The notes beneath the pieces were generated by a model. It saw only the letters and a list, made by a program, of their open reading frames with translations. It did not search any database and had not been told where the DNA came from. A program made the translations under genes and the position numbers. Shown here piece after piece: positions 47,741-60,180 of a stretch of 64,000 bases of DNA. The stretch's first letter is position 1, and each line of letters opens with the position of its first letter. This stretch comes from Pelobates cultripes (Eukaryota; Chordata; Amphibia; Anura; Pelobatidae), in contig OW240916.1 in assembly GCA_933207985.1 (NCBI GenBank), forward strand, positions 299,566,451-299,630,450. Direction: 5' to 3'.

Positions 47741-49550
47741 TCACTAGAGAGCCACCAAAGCGACAGAGCTCAGCTGCAGCCTGTGGAGCAAGTCACACAT
47801 TCACTTCCTCACAAATCCTCTTTACACAGGAAGCCCCAAGAGGGAGATGTTGCAAAAGAATCCAGGTATAAAATGAACCAACATGTAACTAAATAGTATC
47901 AATGCAACAGGTGTGGATTGTCTGTGTTTGTGTTGTTTGTAATTGCTGTCCAGTCTCACAGTACAGTCCTGTATGACAGGCATGTATATATAGTGTACAA
48001 GTGGGTGGGGTGTCCAGGGGGAGATATATAAATACCACTGACCAAAATTAGAAGCAGCTGGAGATATTGAGGGACAGGAGATCCAGAGGAATGGTGGAAC
48101 TGGGGTGGCTGAGGGCTGTAGGCACTAAGTCACTGGCTTAGCTAACAGAACAGGCTGTCATTATGCAGGGAGAGCATATTGGGGCCATTGATAGCTGCAC
48201 TCAGGAAAACAGCTTTCTTGGATAGGAAATAGCTTCATATTTCAATAACAGAGCCACTTTTGATGAAGTGAATTCTCTGTTCACCTCTGAAGAAGTCAGT
48301 TAAGAAATGAGGTGGGGAAAAAAAAATGAAGAGAAATGGCAACAAATGGGAGGGATTGCTAAAAAGAAAAACAGGAAAATTGAGCCAGCGGTTGGAAAAA
48401 TATTCTCTGAACACTAAAGCAGTGTGAGGCTTTTAAAAGAAAAGGAATTTGTCCATTTTTTTTTTTTTTTATTATCTGAAAATTAAGTTGCTGCTGATGC
48501 TACAAATATACTGAGAATCCTCCCAGTCAACGAAGCAAAACATGTATTATATCATGTAGTATATTGGATTAAATGTAATTTATCATTGTTATTTTTTTTC
48601 TTTTTTTAATTCATGCTAAATATATTAACATCTACACCACAGTTTGGTTCATTGATAAGTATATATACCTGTAAAATATCTCTAGAGCTGTGACTGTAAC
48701 TCCTCATATACTTAGGTAGCTCTAGATGGCTGAGTTGTTGGGAGTTGTAGTCCACAAGGAATTAACCTGGAAGGTCTGGATGCTGTTGCTTGCATCTAAA
48801 TTCATTGATTTAAAATTTTTCGATTGTGCATGCACTGTTTCACAAAATAGATAATGTAAAAATGTTCCTGCAATAGAAGAATACGCTATTCAATTTCTGT
48901 TTATATAAAAAGCAATATAAAGCAGAATATTGCTTATAAAACATTGATACCAACGCATCATTCTATTTTCCCTGGCACCAGTGGCCTTCAAAACACAGAG
49001 TCACTTGGAACATAAAGAAACCCTGGTAATGAAATACATCACTTTAGCTTCAGTGGATTTGTTTCTGCTTTGCTGATAAGCTTATTACCATTGAGTGACA
49101 CACAATTATTTGTTCAATGCTCCATACAAAGCATACACTTCATGCTGCTGACTGCTAAAGGGACAGACAGGGAGCTGGTGGACTGCATACAGTTTGCACT
49201 TTGATATACAACCTTTAGGTGGCGCCATTGTTCCAGTAAACTGACTGATCACAAGTCCCACTCCCATTGCTAAGTAATTACTGCCTGAAAATCTACTCTG
49301 TTCCCTTGCCTTCTACAACTTACCTGGTATTACAGGATTTTCTCTACTTAACAAAGAGGGGTTTATGATGAACATAACTCCCTTTTCCTTGGCTGAACTT
49401 AACCGTTGGTGACTCAGAGTAACAGGAATCTTACTGACAACTAAAATTATTGTATTTAGTAAATCATAAGTAGAATCACTTTATCGCACCCCCAAAAAAT
49501 CAAACAGAATTACGCTTTCAAAGTAACTGTCCTCTGAATTAAAAATACAT
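47741..49550. other. 5' flank of hapln1, repeat-poor
   Basis: No transposon ends. Frames at 47617-47896 are short and have no features. A second TATA-like run (ACTATATATACATG on minus) lies near 47985. This stretch could hold promoter-proximal elements, but I cannot name sites with confidence. Confidence 0.45.
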
Positions 49551-49717
49551 TTAACCCCTTAAGTACCGCATTAATAAGACACCATAGAATGTTTAATATA
49601 CACATGTATCTATATAAATCCCAGCAACGGGGACATTATATAATAAATCAGGATCTTTAAATCTTTAAAGGATCTGGTTTGTTATTCTGGAGTCATCATT
49701 AGTCCTGAAAGGGTTAA
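49551..49717. mobile_element. 159-bp TTAA-flanked MITE
   Basis: TTAA at both ends; tips CCCCTTAAGTAC and GTCCTGAAAGGG, degenerate versions of the tips at 39014. Confidence 0.65.
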
Positions 49718-50155
49718 TTCATTGTTTTGTATAATTACATTTGAAATTACATCTTGTATGTACAATTCCAATTTACATAATAGACCTGTAAAATGAACAG
49801 ATTTATTTCTTGATGTCCAGAGCTTCTCAAGACGTCAGGACATTTACCTTACATTATATTAAATTATCCTGAAAACAATTCTAATGCTATCCTTCTTATG
49901 ATGCTCTTGTGGTAGGTTAATGGAGGGTCCAGTCAATCTGGGAATGAGGATTTTCCACCAGAACATAGGACTATAGTCAGCTGGTATCCCACAGAGTGTA
50001 ATGCTAACAGGAGAAGATGTCCTAATGCAACTTGCATTTCTACTCATTCTGGAGCTGCTACATTTCAGCAGATGATACAAGGGCACACACTAAGTAGTTG
50101 CTGAGAGGAGAAGTTGGGAATCCTGAAGTTATACTGAGGTTAGTGTAGTGGTGTT

Positions 50156-50660
50156 GTGGAGACAGGCTCAGGCACCGAGTGTAGTGGTGTTGTGGAGACA
50201 TTCTCAGGCACCGAGTGTAGTGGTATTATGGAGACAGGCTTGCAAACTATGGTGAGGTCGAGTAGAAAGCAGTTGTTGTTGGGGGATTCTATTATAAGAG
50301 GTGTGGAGCTGGGCAATAGTGGTCTTGTGAGATGTCTTCCCAGAGCTACTGCTCACAGAGACAGGAGACATATTTGTAATATTATTAAGAGAGCAAAGCA
50401 GGAAGGGGAATTGGATGTACTTGTCCATCTAGGGACAAATGGCTTGCAATGTGGTTTCAGAGGTAAAGGAAGTTTTTTGCGTTTTTGCCAATGATAAACG
50501 GCAGGTTGCTTCCACACTGTCATTCTCTGCCTGTGCATAACACTCAGAACGATAGGCAGATGTGTATTAGGAACTTTAACTTGTGGCTTGTTGAATGGTG
50601 CCGGGAGCAAGGATTTGGCTTCATTTCTCATGGTAGCTCTGTTTGGAATGGAAATAAATG
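50156..50660 (+). pseudogene. LINE ORF1 esterase (SGNH) domain relic
   Basis: One frame reads RKQLLLGDSIIRGVE, LPRATAHRDRRHICNII and LDVLVHLGTNGL. These are the GDS block and GTN block of the SGNH esterase found in ORF1 of CR1/L2-group LINEs. A further block, WLVEWCREQGFGFISHGS, lies near 50580-50635 in another frame. The domain probably acts as a lipid or acyl esterase in ORF1; here the usual GTND is GTNG and frame breaks follow. No RT is attached. Confidence 0.75.
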
Positions 50661-50830
50661 ATTATACACCCATACACAGTATAATGTGTACACTGTAAGG
50701 TGACAGGATAGAAAAGATGAACAGTTACGTGGTATCCAGTTTAATAAGCTTCCAGAATACATTTTCTCAATACTTGTGTTGTGAGATCCTGCTGCCACCG
50801 TTTACTCCCTTATGGCAAACCCTGTTATGG

Positions 50831-50918
50831 TGCCTACCCACTCTTGTCTCCTCCACCTGGTCCTACCCACTCTTGTCTCCTCCACCTGGTGCCTACCCAC
50901 TCTTGTCTCCTCCACCCA
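50831..50918. repeat. Triplicated 29-30 bp tandem repeat
   Basis: Three near-identical units of CCTACCCACTCTTGTCTCCTC plus CACC(T/C)(G/A), at 50831-50860, 50861-50889 and 50890-50918. Confidence 0.95.
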
Positions 50919-51007
50919 GACCCTCCCACCTCCTGGACAGCATCCATTTTACATTCATTGTGAAGCTGCATTCTTAGTGAGCTGTCCAGGAGGTGGGAGG
51001 GTCTGGG
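50915..51007. repeat. Perfect 27-bp inverted repeat
   Basis: Left arm 50915-50941 (CCCAGACCCTCCCACCTCCT...) pairs exactly with 50981-51007, leaving a 39-nt loop. It is followed by a GC-rich frog repeat segment (CGCATATGTTCGGCGAACCG near 51108). Confidence 0.95.
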
Positions 51008-51129
51008 AGGGAGGGTCTGCTGCTGATTGGCTGGAATGTGTCTGCTGACTGTGAGGTACAGGGTCAAAGTTTACTCAATGATGATGAATAGGGGGCAGAC
51101 CGAACAGCGCATATGTTCGGCGAACCGTT

Positions 51130-52773
51130 CGGGACATCACTAATCTCCAACATAAGGATGAATATGCTTTGTATATTTTATGTAGTTTAGAGGGAACCTG
51201 ATACCATCTGTATAAAATCATAAGATGTAATGCAAGCAAAGATATACAGTGGATTTTTTTTTTTAATTGAATAGTGGTTTGGTACAATTCATAGGGGGTA
51301 TAAGATAAATAGACCCGGCCTATCTTGACTATTGTGCACCTTGTCTTAGATTATTCTCTGTGTTCAGCCCGGCCACTAGTAATACACATTCTAACCTATC
51401 CTCTGGTATATTAGGGCTGGGCATTCATGGCATTTGTTAAATCTCACCCTGCGAGTCTAAATGTAGATCATTCTATATGGCTAGATATTCAACTGAACCA
51501 ACTTAAGTTGCACCTGGTGCTTTCTACACTAAATGCTATGTGCTATTTCTTCATTGTACTATATGTAATTTGTTCTCAATTCACTGAAAACACTTTTGCA
51601 GACAGACTAGGCATCACAATCTGTTGATAATGGAGTCTCAGTGCTTCTATTAGCATGCAACAAACTGTTGATACAACATATCTTTTTCCCAAGAAAGTTT
51701 ACAATAAGGGGCTTCACATATTACTTTTTTGAATTTTAATCTCTTTTCAGTTGTGCCTACTCTAATGTTTTCCGGACAGCTTGGTCTGCCATAAAATATT
51801 TGTACATTTAGCAAAATGCTTGTCCCACTATGAATTACAGCAATAATATCATAGTTTATGTTTCTGTTCCAGGCAAGGTAAACTCTATCTTTAATTTGAG
51901 TCCAATCAAACTAATATCATTAAGTTTTCAAAATATCTTGCAGATACAGATACCTATTTGAAAACCAGCAAAATGTAAATGCCCATGTCTTGGTTACAAA
52001 ATGAGATATTATTATTCATGTAGAAAATCAATCTGGTGAGTTACCACCATTTAATTAGGCTTTAATTATGCCAATTATCCGTCAAAAAGGCATATTATCG
52101 ATTGGCAAAGGTGGATCGTCCATTCTTTCCAGATATTCAGTCTCAAAAGTTAGATTTTACAATTAGCGATTGATTAGTTGCCAAGGAGATGGATTATACA
52201 TGACTGCCAGTCAGTTCACCAACTGGTAGATAATGCAGAAAAATGGGATTTCAAGTTTTAGATAATTATTGATATAAAGCACTCACAGATTGTATATTTC
52301 ATGTGCTGTCCAAATTCTATTTTTCCTTAAACAGGCGGTCAGTTTTAAATGATAAGTAATATCAACTGTAAAGTCTGCATTCCAAAATGAGATACTAGGG
52401 TATAATTGCTAAACAGAGAATTGTGTATAACTTGATCATGACAATCAAATTCCAGAATTTAGTGCCAAGAAAAACTGGGCTGTAGAAATGTCCATCTCAG
52501 CTTGGTAAATTTGTGGAAACTTGGTTTGACTTTACATCAGTAATAAGTATAACATCAACACTCGTTTACTTTCAACAGTGTGTGGAGAGTACCACCTCCA
52601 TGCCCTCTGTGCTTGGTGTTGAGTACAATTTGCACAATTTGATGAAAAATTATAAATCCTGGAAGGTTGGATTACTTTGGGAACCTCAGATTTATGTGAT
52701 GTCTCAATTGCAGTGTTATAAACAATGTAGCATGATTATAATATTCCCTGACTTCAAGATATTTTGAAACTTG
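51130..52773. other. Intergenic DNA, nothing recognised
   Basis: Both strands read; AT-rich, no repeat ends or exons. Confidence 0.4.
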
Positions 52774-52925
52774 TATCAAGGTAGTATACAGGCTTCATGA
52801 AGTGAGTGGCGTAGAAGAGGTTTATTTATATCATCAAGGACAAAACGGCATGCAACGTTTCGGCCAACAGATGATCTAAATAAATGTGCTGCTTATTCCG
52901 TGATGCCTGTATACTCCATTGATAC
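52774..52925. repeat. Foldback element with AACGTTTCGGCC core
   Basis: Outer arms GTATCAAGGTAGTATACAGGC and GCCTGTATACTCCATTGATAC are inverted repeats with few mismatches. The centre holds CAACGTTTCGGCCAACAG near 52853. Confidence 0.75.
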
Positions 52926-52967
52926 AAAGTGATACATGGTGCTCACATTTGGCAGTGGACTTGCTTA

Positions 52968-53472
52968 TTAAAGGGAAACTATAGCGCCAGGAACACAAAC
53001 TTGGCACTGTAGCTTCTACTTCTGTTAATAACCCCTTCAGTCACTTACCTGGGTCCAGCGCCGATGTCCCTCGGCGCTGGCTCATCTCCACCCACGCTCC
53101 TCCACCGCCACCGGCTGCTGGCGGGGGAGACCCAATGTCCATACGTGGCAATTGCAGTGCGCGCACATAAGACCTCCCCATAGGAAAGCATTATTCGATG
53201 CTTTCCTATGGGATTCCGGCTACGCTCGACGTCCTCATGCAGAACGTGGGGACGTCGACAATTATTTAAAACACTTATGGTGCTGTAAGACTCCAGAAGC
53301 ACCATCTAGCAGCTTTGTGAGAGACAGCAACTAGAGGGGGGATTAGCCCTGTAATCAAAACATTGTGGTTTCTCCCAAACCGCAGTGTTTTGACTAACAG
53401 TGCTAAAGGGAGAGGGGAAAGGCACCAAGACCACTCCAATAGAGAAGTGATCTGGGTGCCTACAATGTTCCC
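52968..53472. mobile_element. T2-like MITE, family B, second copy
   Basis: Starts TTAAAGGGAAACTATAGCGC. Shares CAGTCACTTACCTG, GCTTTCCTATGGGATTCCGG and GTCTGGGTGCC-like blocks with 30949-31636. The right TTAA is lost. Confidence 0.75.
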
Positions 53473-53806
53473 ATGTGCAGTATCCTACCACTTCTGTGAG
53501 ATGTTTTACACTCTAACTCCTATGGTCCAATGGTTCTTGTAAGGAGTAGTAGCAAACCCTGCTCTTCAATGACATTCATCATTATAAATGGTGCTATAAT
53601 AGAGCTGTAGTCTTTTCCATAACTCACTGTTATTGGCTCGTTCTTGAACACTTGACATTTTAAGGTCAACGTTTTTAATTTGAATCAAAGATTTTCACTC
53701 ATCTATCAATGAAAATATCTACTCATCTACACCACTGGGTAAATATTATATTAGTGATTAATCCCAAATGCAACTAGAGGACTTCAAATTGTTTGTGAAA
53801 AGGAAC

Positions 53807-54164
53807 TTAAAGAGACATTTAATGCTGAAATTGATTCCATAACGAAACCTTTACTATTCTAGCTGCTGCATTTGAACGGGCAAGCAAAAGCACCGGCACT
53901 GAATTCTGTTTTGGACAGAAAGAGGTTTCACATATCATACCTTATTCTTGTTATTCATGGATAGAGCAGGAATCCAGTGGAGGTTTATAGGATATATAGT
54001 TCAGTCCAGTGTAGTACAGCAGTACTAACAGTCCCAATGTGGCGGAACAGTACTGATATTCAGGTCCTGCCCTGTCATCCCAGCTTTGTTTTTTAGGAGA
54101 CCTCTCTGCAAGTTAAGCTATGTAATGAGCATAGGTTATTATGCTGTTTGGAGTGTTCCTTTAA
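53807..54164. mobile_element. T2-like MITE
   Basis: Left TTAAAGAGACATTTAATG, right TTTGGAGTGTTCCTTTAA. No coding. Confidence 0.65.
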
Positions 54165-56100
54165 TAGCCTTGCTGATAAATAAAACTAGTTATCAGATTT
54201 GTGAAGAAGTACATTCCACTCTACCCCAGCTGGTATTTAATGGTGTTATGTTTAGAGGGTTACTCCAAGCACCATGAACACATCACTGATTTGAAGTAGA
54301 CATGGTGCCTAGAGTGTGAACGTGTAGCATTTTACTAATTGTGTGGTAACTGTGTGAATTTTATATTACCTTGCAGTATTGATCTGTTAGGTAATGGGTT
54401 CTCTGATATACTGGCTTGTAGGTAACTCAGATCCATAGGTATTTACCAAAAGCATTCTAGTACTCTGGTACTTGAGTAATGAGTCCATTACTCCTTTCGT
54501 ATTCTCTTCCCATTTGAATACCAGGTGAGTGCTGTCTCCAAGGTCTGGTTCTATTTACTCTTTGGTTATAGTCAAACTTTAGATGTACTCCAGCACTATA
54601 TAGTTAGGGATAAATATTTGTATTCCTAACACTATAGTGTTCATTTAATCAAGGTATACAAAGGATGTTCTCCACCTAACCTACATCCATCTGGGTGCAG
54701 GCCAGTAGTTGAAAATGTCTATAAGGAACAAAATAGATTCTAAAAACAGGGCAGAGAAACAGACCGGGAGTTAGTAAAGACAGAGCCCGTCTTACGTTGG
54801 GACTAAGATCTCATTAAATGATTCAGAACTTATACCTTGATATGAATTTGACACGTCAGGTTAGCCAACAGCAGAGTTGCAATTCTATGAGTAAAACACA
54901 ACAATCCTCTGTTGTACTGAGTACGAAGTGAATACACAGAACACAGAAGGATTGGAAAACTTTACTGGTCTGGTGAATCACTGTTTCTGCTCTTTCACCC
55001 TGATGGAGTGAATTTATTTTCAGGTCACACATTAAGTCCCTTGTTGAAAGTGAAGAAACTCTTAAATACCAGGGGATTTCCGAACATCATTGCGGATCAG
55101 GTGCATCCTTTCATGGTTTGAATCCACCTGATAATAGATATTTTTAAAAGGAAAATAAAATAAACACTCACCAGGAATGATTCCATAAGTCCTCTCTCTC
55201 TCTCTCTCTCTCTCCTTCTCTCTCATTTTCTGCTCTCAGTCCTCCTCTTTGTCTGTTGCTCAATAATCTATTTTAATAGACTAAACTCTTTGCTTATTTC
55301 TGTAAATAAATAGGATTTTTTTCCCAAGAAAGTTTATTTCATCTAATAGAATGGCACCACATACCTTCTCCAGCTCTCCCTATTAAATATGATGTTTTTA
55401 CATGGAATTTTATTTGCTTGCAATGTATTTTTGTAAAATCATATTTATCTTAAATTATACGTTAAAAACACATAGTAAGAACAAGTGAGAAATGTTGATT
55501 GTATTAAGGCAAACATTGTAACAAATTAGCAAGGTTGTACAGATATAACGAGTAAAAAGGGAGACCATCAGAAAACCAAGAAAATAATTTTGGGGAGGGG
55601 GATCGGGTCCCAGCATATAATAGAGACAGCTAAAAAGCAAGAACTATGACTAGCTAATGACAGAATGAATTTCAGAGAAATGGAATAAGAACAATAAAAT
55701 ATTCACAGCCTCTAGCAAGTGACAGAAATAAAATCAGAAAGTGGCATTGAAAAATTGCAGCAACAAAATCTGGGTATATGGGAGATGTAATCATTATTGT
55801 TGCGGAACACAACTGCAGAGCCATGTCACTGTGTTATAACTTTGGCCTTAGGAACATTTACAATTAGGTCTGCTGTAATAATGGAAAGGTAAACATATAA
55901 TTGCTTAAAGAAGTGACAATTGCACTGCACCTTGCATGCAAACTAAAAAGTGCTTAATAAATCACTGATGTCCTTATAAGCAGTTCACTGAATGAATTAT
56001 ACGTTTTATATCAATGCCTGAATAAAACACGAGATTGGAACCTTGAATAATAACTCAAATAAGATACATCATATTCAAAATCATAGAGCAAATAATAAAT
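54165..56100. other. Intergenic DNA with fragments
   Basis: T2-like end fragments near 54256-54325 and 54585-54650; a (TC)n run at about 55193-55225. No gene. Confidence 0.5.
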
Positions 56101-56916
56101 GTATAGAAAAAGTATGTGAACCCTTTGGAATGATATGGATTTCTGCACAAATTGGTCATAAAATGTGATCTGATCATCATCTAAGTCACAACAAAAGACG
56201 ATCACAGTCTGATTAAACTAATAACACACAAATAATGAAATGTTGACATGTTAGCATTTGCCAGTTACTTTTGTAAGTCTTTAGCTGACACTCTAGGATT
56301 CTTCTTCACCTCATTGAGCAGTCTGCGCTGTGCTCTTGCAGTCATCTTTACAGGACGGCCACTCCTAGGCAGAGTAGCAGCAGTGCTGAACTTTCTCCAT
56401 TTATAGACAATTTGTTTTACCGTGGACTGATGAACAGCAAGGCTTTTAGAGATACTTTTATAACCCTTTCCAGCTTTATGCAAGTCAACAATTCTTAATC
56501 GTAGGTCTTCTGAGAGCTCTTTTGTGCGAGTCATCATTCACATCAGGCAATGCTTCTTGTGAAAAGCAAACCCTGAACTGGTGTGTGTTTTTTATAGGGC
56601 AGGGCAGCTGTAACCAACACCTCCAATCTCATCTCATTGATTGGACTCCAGTTGGCTGACATCTCACTCCAATTAGCTCTTGGAGATTTCATTAGTCTAG
56701 GGGTTCACATACTTTTTACACCTGCACTGTGAATGTTTACATTGTGTGTTCAATAAAAACATGACAACATTTCATTCTTTATGTGTTATTAGTTTAAGCA
56801 GACTGTGATTGTCTATTATTGTGACTTAGATGATGATCAGATCACATTTTATGACCAATTTGTGCAGAAATCCATATCATTCCAAAGGGTTCACATACTT
56901 TTTCTTGCAACTGTAT
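56101..56916 (-). mobile_element. Tc1-like deletion derivative
   Basis: Inverted repeats of about 150 bp (AGAAAAAGTATGTGAACCC and on) lie at both ends. The right tip is CAGTTGCAAGAAAAAG. The left tip lacks the outer eight or so bases. Inside, on the minus strand, are a TATA box, a 5' leader and the DNA-binding part of the transposase. The rest of the transposase is deleted up to the far terminal repeat. An internal direct repeat of the binding motif lies near 56700-56722. Confidence 0.92.
56265..56537 (-). CDS. Tc1 transposase N-terminal DNA-binding domain, 90 residues
   Basis: An intact frame starts [16 protein letters not shown] first helix-turn-helix covers about residues 8-50 ([20 protein letters not shown]). 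A GRPRK-like linker (SGRPVKM) covers about 61-67, then the start of the second helix-turn-helix ([12 protein letters not shown]) to residue 90. The TAA stop falls shortly before the deletion junction near 56250. A TATAAAAAA box on the minus strand, 50-60 bp before the ATG (56596-56588), could drive it. The catalytic DDE domain is absent, so any product could only bind ends, not cut. Whether it is expressed is unknown. Confidence 0.75.
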   Translation of the reverse strand: MMTRTKELSEDLRLRIVDLHKAGKGYKSISKSLAVHQSTVKQIVYKWRKFSTAATLPRSGRPVKMTARAQRRLLNEVKKNPRVSAKDLQK

Positions 56917-57429
56917 ATTAAGCATTACATATGTAATGCGATTTGCAATATACATTTCTTTTAAGTTACAATGATTTGAGATGAACATCATTGTCTGGTG
57001 GCAATGTTCTACTTGCACAACGTGTGTAAGAGCCACTCATCCTGTTCCTCGAACCACTGACATGGACAGTTGCATCTACTCCTGCTCTCATTGGCTCTTG
57101 GGTTGCACCTTTCCCTGTCTTCTCCATCCTAAGACCCTATTCTCTCTTTGGCCATACACTCCATCATCCCAAGCTCCATGACTCAGCAGTGAGCAGACAA
57201 TCCTAAACTTCTCAATTGCGTCAACACACATATTGTGATCAGAGACAATACCTACTGCAACCTGATGAATCCCAGAGCAGTAGTCAGAATCTTAGTGCTG
57301 TTTAATTTCGGATTGTGGACGTGCACTGATCCATTACAAGTAGTTTTTATGTTACTGTGTTTATGTATGTGATATTTATTGTATGTGTGTCTATGAAACT
57401 GTATTTCTAAATATGTATGCAGTATCCAA
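56917..57429. other. Intergenic DNA, nothing recognised
   Basis: No repeat ends or coding blocks supported. Confidence 0.35.
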
Positions 57430-58270
57430 GCGAATAGCTAAATATATCATTTCTATGCAGACAACACGAAAATCTATTTGTCCTTTCCTGATCTCTCTCC
57501 ACCCATCTTGACTTGTTTCTTTGGCTGCCTCTCTGCTATTTCCAACTGGATTGCTGCTTACTTCCTTAAACTCAACCTGTACAAAAAAGAACTTCTGGTC
57601 TTTCCTCTATCAAGTGTTGCTACTTCTGTGTCTGTCTCTTCCAAGTCAATGGCTCTACCATCAGCTCTACCTCACAGGTTAGCTGCATAGGTGTTCTCTG
57701 TGACTCCGTACTCTCCATCACCCTTAATGTCCAGACGATCGCCAAATCCTGCTGCTTCCATCTCAAAAATACAGTGCATATCCACCCCTATTTAATGTTG
57801 TCCTCTCTCGCCTTGACTACTGTAATCCGCTTCTCAGTGGTCTTTTGTGTTCATCTTCCTGTTTTCCAGCACCTCCCATGCCTTAACCCTCTGTATGTCC
57901 CTACATTGGTTTCTGTAAGATATAGAGCTCAATTTAAAGTTCTCTACATAAAATCTCTACATAATACTGCTCCAACCTACCCATACACAAGTATGTCCTG
58001 TCTCGGCCTCTACGCTATGCAAAACACCTGTATCTATCCTCTGCCCATACTCCCACCTCTAATGCTCAGCTTCAAAAACCTACATACCTCACTGGCCTTC
58101 GATGATAGCAGGCCCAACGCCTTGGTCATTTCAGCTGCTCTGTTTTCCTCTGGATCTACCAGCATTATTGACAGACTTCCCACTGCTGGGCAAACTGCTA
58201 TTACAGCAAACACAGTCCGTGTCAGATCGGCACCATTTGCATCTTCCATCAGAAAGAATCTGATGCTAAA
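57430..58270 (+). pseudogene. L2/CR1-like LINE reverse transcriptase relic
   Basis: Blocks in order: FYADNTKIYLSFPDLS near 57458 (the YADD catalytic box with the second Asp changed to Asn), then FLKLNLYKKELLVFP. These are followed by CCFHLKN, SRLDYCNPLLSGL (in a shifted frame) and YRAQFKVLYIKSLHNTAPTY. Two or more frameshifts break it. The 58000-58270 part is less clearly LINE; its minus strand also has a clean 71-residue frame. Confidence 0.75.
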
Positions 58271-59529
58271 TACTAGCTAAATAGAGTACTTTTTTCTGCG
58301 GTAGTAATTTTTTTAAATGTACTTTTTTAGATTTCTATATTTGAAATATGTATCATCCAATATAATATATCAGGGCTTAATAATTGGTACACGCGAGAGC
58401 TGACATTTACCCTTCCCAATTTACATGTTGAGTCAGTTTGATCAAGTACATTACATTATGTTTTCTAGCAAAATTAAACTTTATTTATAGCTTAAAATAG
58501 AATTCTCCCTATGATCTCGTAGAATTTCGTGAATTTAGTCTGTGCACATAACGTTAAAATTGTACAAAATGACTGAATAAATTAGTTATTAATGTAATTA
58601 AAATAGAAAAAACAATCCTTAGCATGAAGCTACCCATTCCTGAATGAGCATAGACCTTCTTAACCGGAACGGTCTATTTAACACATTTTCAAATTAAAAA
58701 TGGTTGTCAGTAGTAGACAACTTTGGAAATTATCTCGTAACAGAAATTCACAGCAGGCAGCGAGAATAAACAGACAGTTTATTAACAGTTATTAAGTTCG
58801 TATACAGCAAAAAAGATCAAACTGTATTTATATAGAACACAAAAAGACCATGTTCAAATTATAAAATTAGCATATACAGTATAATATTATGAGATAGTAG
58901 TGTGGCCATCAACAACTTAAACATAGATTATTTCTCCAAAGTGCCTCGATTGGACACTTTAATGATCAGCTAATTGTGGTGATTATTGTTTAATGAAGTC
59001 ATGGGTTCAAGATGTCCAGTTTTTGTCAAATCATTTTTAAGTAGCTTTAAAAAAAAATGCAACTTTCCCAACACTCAAGAGCACAACCTCTTAGCTAACA
59101 CTGACATAATGCAAATACAACTCCATATAGTAGTGTGTTTAAAACCAGATTGTGACAGACCCATCTGTATAAATATTATTGCTGGTTCGTCTAGTTTGCC
59201 TTCCTTTCGTGGAATTGCCTGTCCGTATACCCCATTCGTATGTTTGACTTTTTACCAAATTAACTTACCGAACGGACAGCCACCCAGAAGAGAAGTGTGC
59301 TGCTGGTTAACCTCTTGATCCCAATTAGAACGTTGTGGTTAACTGCAGACACCTCTTAATTATAACCGAATGCAGGGTGGTCGTCGTTCGTATGTCGACC
59401 ACAAGGCGGCTGCCATTTTAAACCATGCGAAAGACCAGCGGTGTTTGGCGCAGATTCTATGGAACTAAAAACGGAAACTTTTTCTGACGAACACCGCTGA
59501 AACCACAGACCGCCCTTCTCAGTCGACAA
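58271..59529. other. Intergenic DNA
   Basis: No gene. A possible LTR-type start (TGTGACAGACCC near 59152) is not confirmed by a partner. The block 59170-59480 may be an extended part of the LTR that follows. Confidence 0.35.
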
Positions 59530-60180
59530 GGTATGCGAACACCGGCCGTTCAGGAGTTTGGATTACACGAATGGACTTAACCCAGATAGCCATCCCATGC
59601 AGTCAATCGCATACCGAAAGACTGTAAAAGACTTTGACTCCATGGCGATTGAACTGTGCGTATGGGATCTGAGCGCTATTCGCTAAGAATATGCACTCAG
59701 ATCCAGGCTATCTGGGGATACGTTGCACGAATGTAATATGTTCAGTAGTTGTGTAATTATTTATTTTCATGTGTTTTTTGTGGCGATTTGCCTCTGTCCT
59801 GGGAGATAATTGAATTACTTCTCAATTATCTCCAGGGCAGAGGGGAGGAAACCATGATGCATTATGGGAATGTTTTGTGCCTGTATGTCTTAAAGTGCCA
59901 TATGTTTGTCTGTCATTACAGTCTCCCATTTGGTCCCCTAGGGGAGTGTCTACCAAGTGGGAGACCTGTATAAATACGGGCGGGTAGCCCACAGTAAAGC
60001 CAGTTCTTGTTTTACCCTCAATGCGGAGCTTGGTCTTGTTATTGGGGGGATTCACTACACACGGTTAGCGACTGATTGCTGGAAACGTAAGCTGCTTGGA
60101 GGATATATTTGTTCGGCTATTAGCCGCGATTCGTGGATTTATTGTTCGGGAGCTTGGAGCATCCGTACGGGTCCTTAATG
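59530..60180 (+). repeat. LTR relic of the same family as 29592-30593
   Basis: Plus-strand order matches the other LTR: CGAACACCGGCC, ACCCAGATAGCC, GGATCTGAGCGCTATTCG, CTGGGAGATAATTGAATTAC and GTTTTACCCTCAATG, ending near GGAGCATCCGTACGGGTCC. A clear TATAAATA box lies at 59969-59976. The terminal TTACA is missing. Much more diverged than the minus-strand copy. Confidence 0.78.

Noticed and set aside
47617..47896. Frames of 76-84 residues near the proposed promoter
   Set aside because: No domain, and they lie on the strand opposite the supported gene, overlapping the proposed exon 1.
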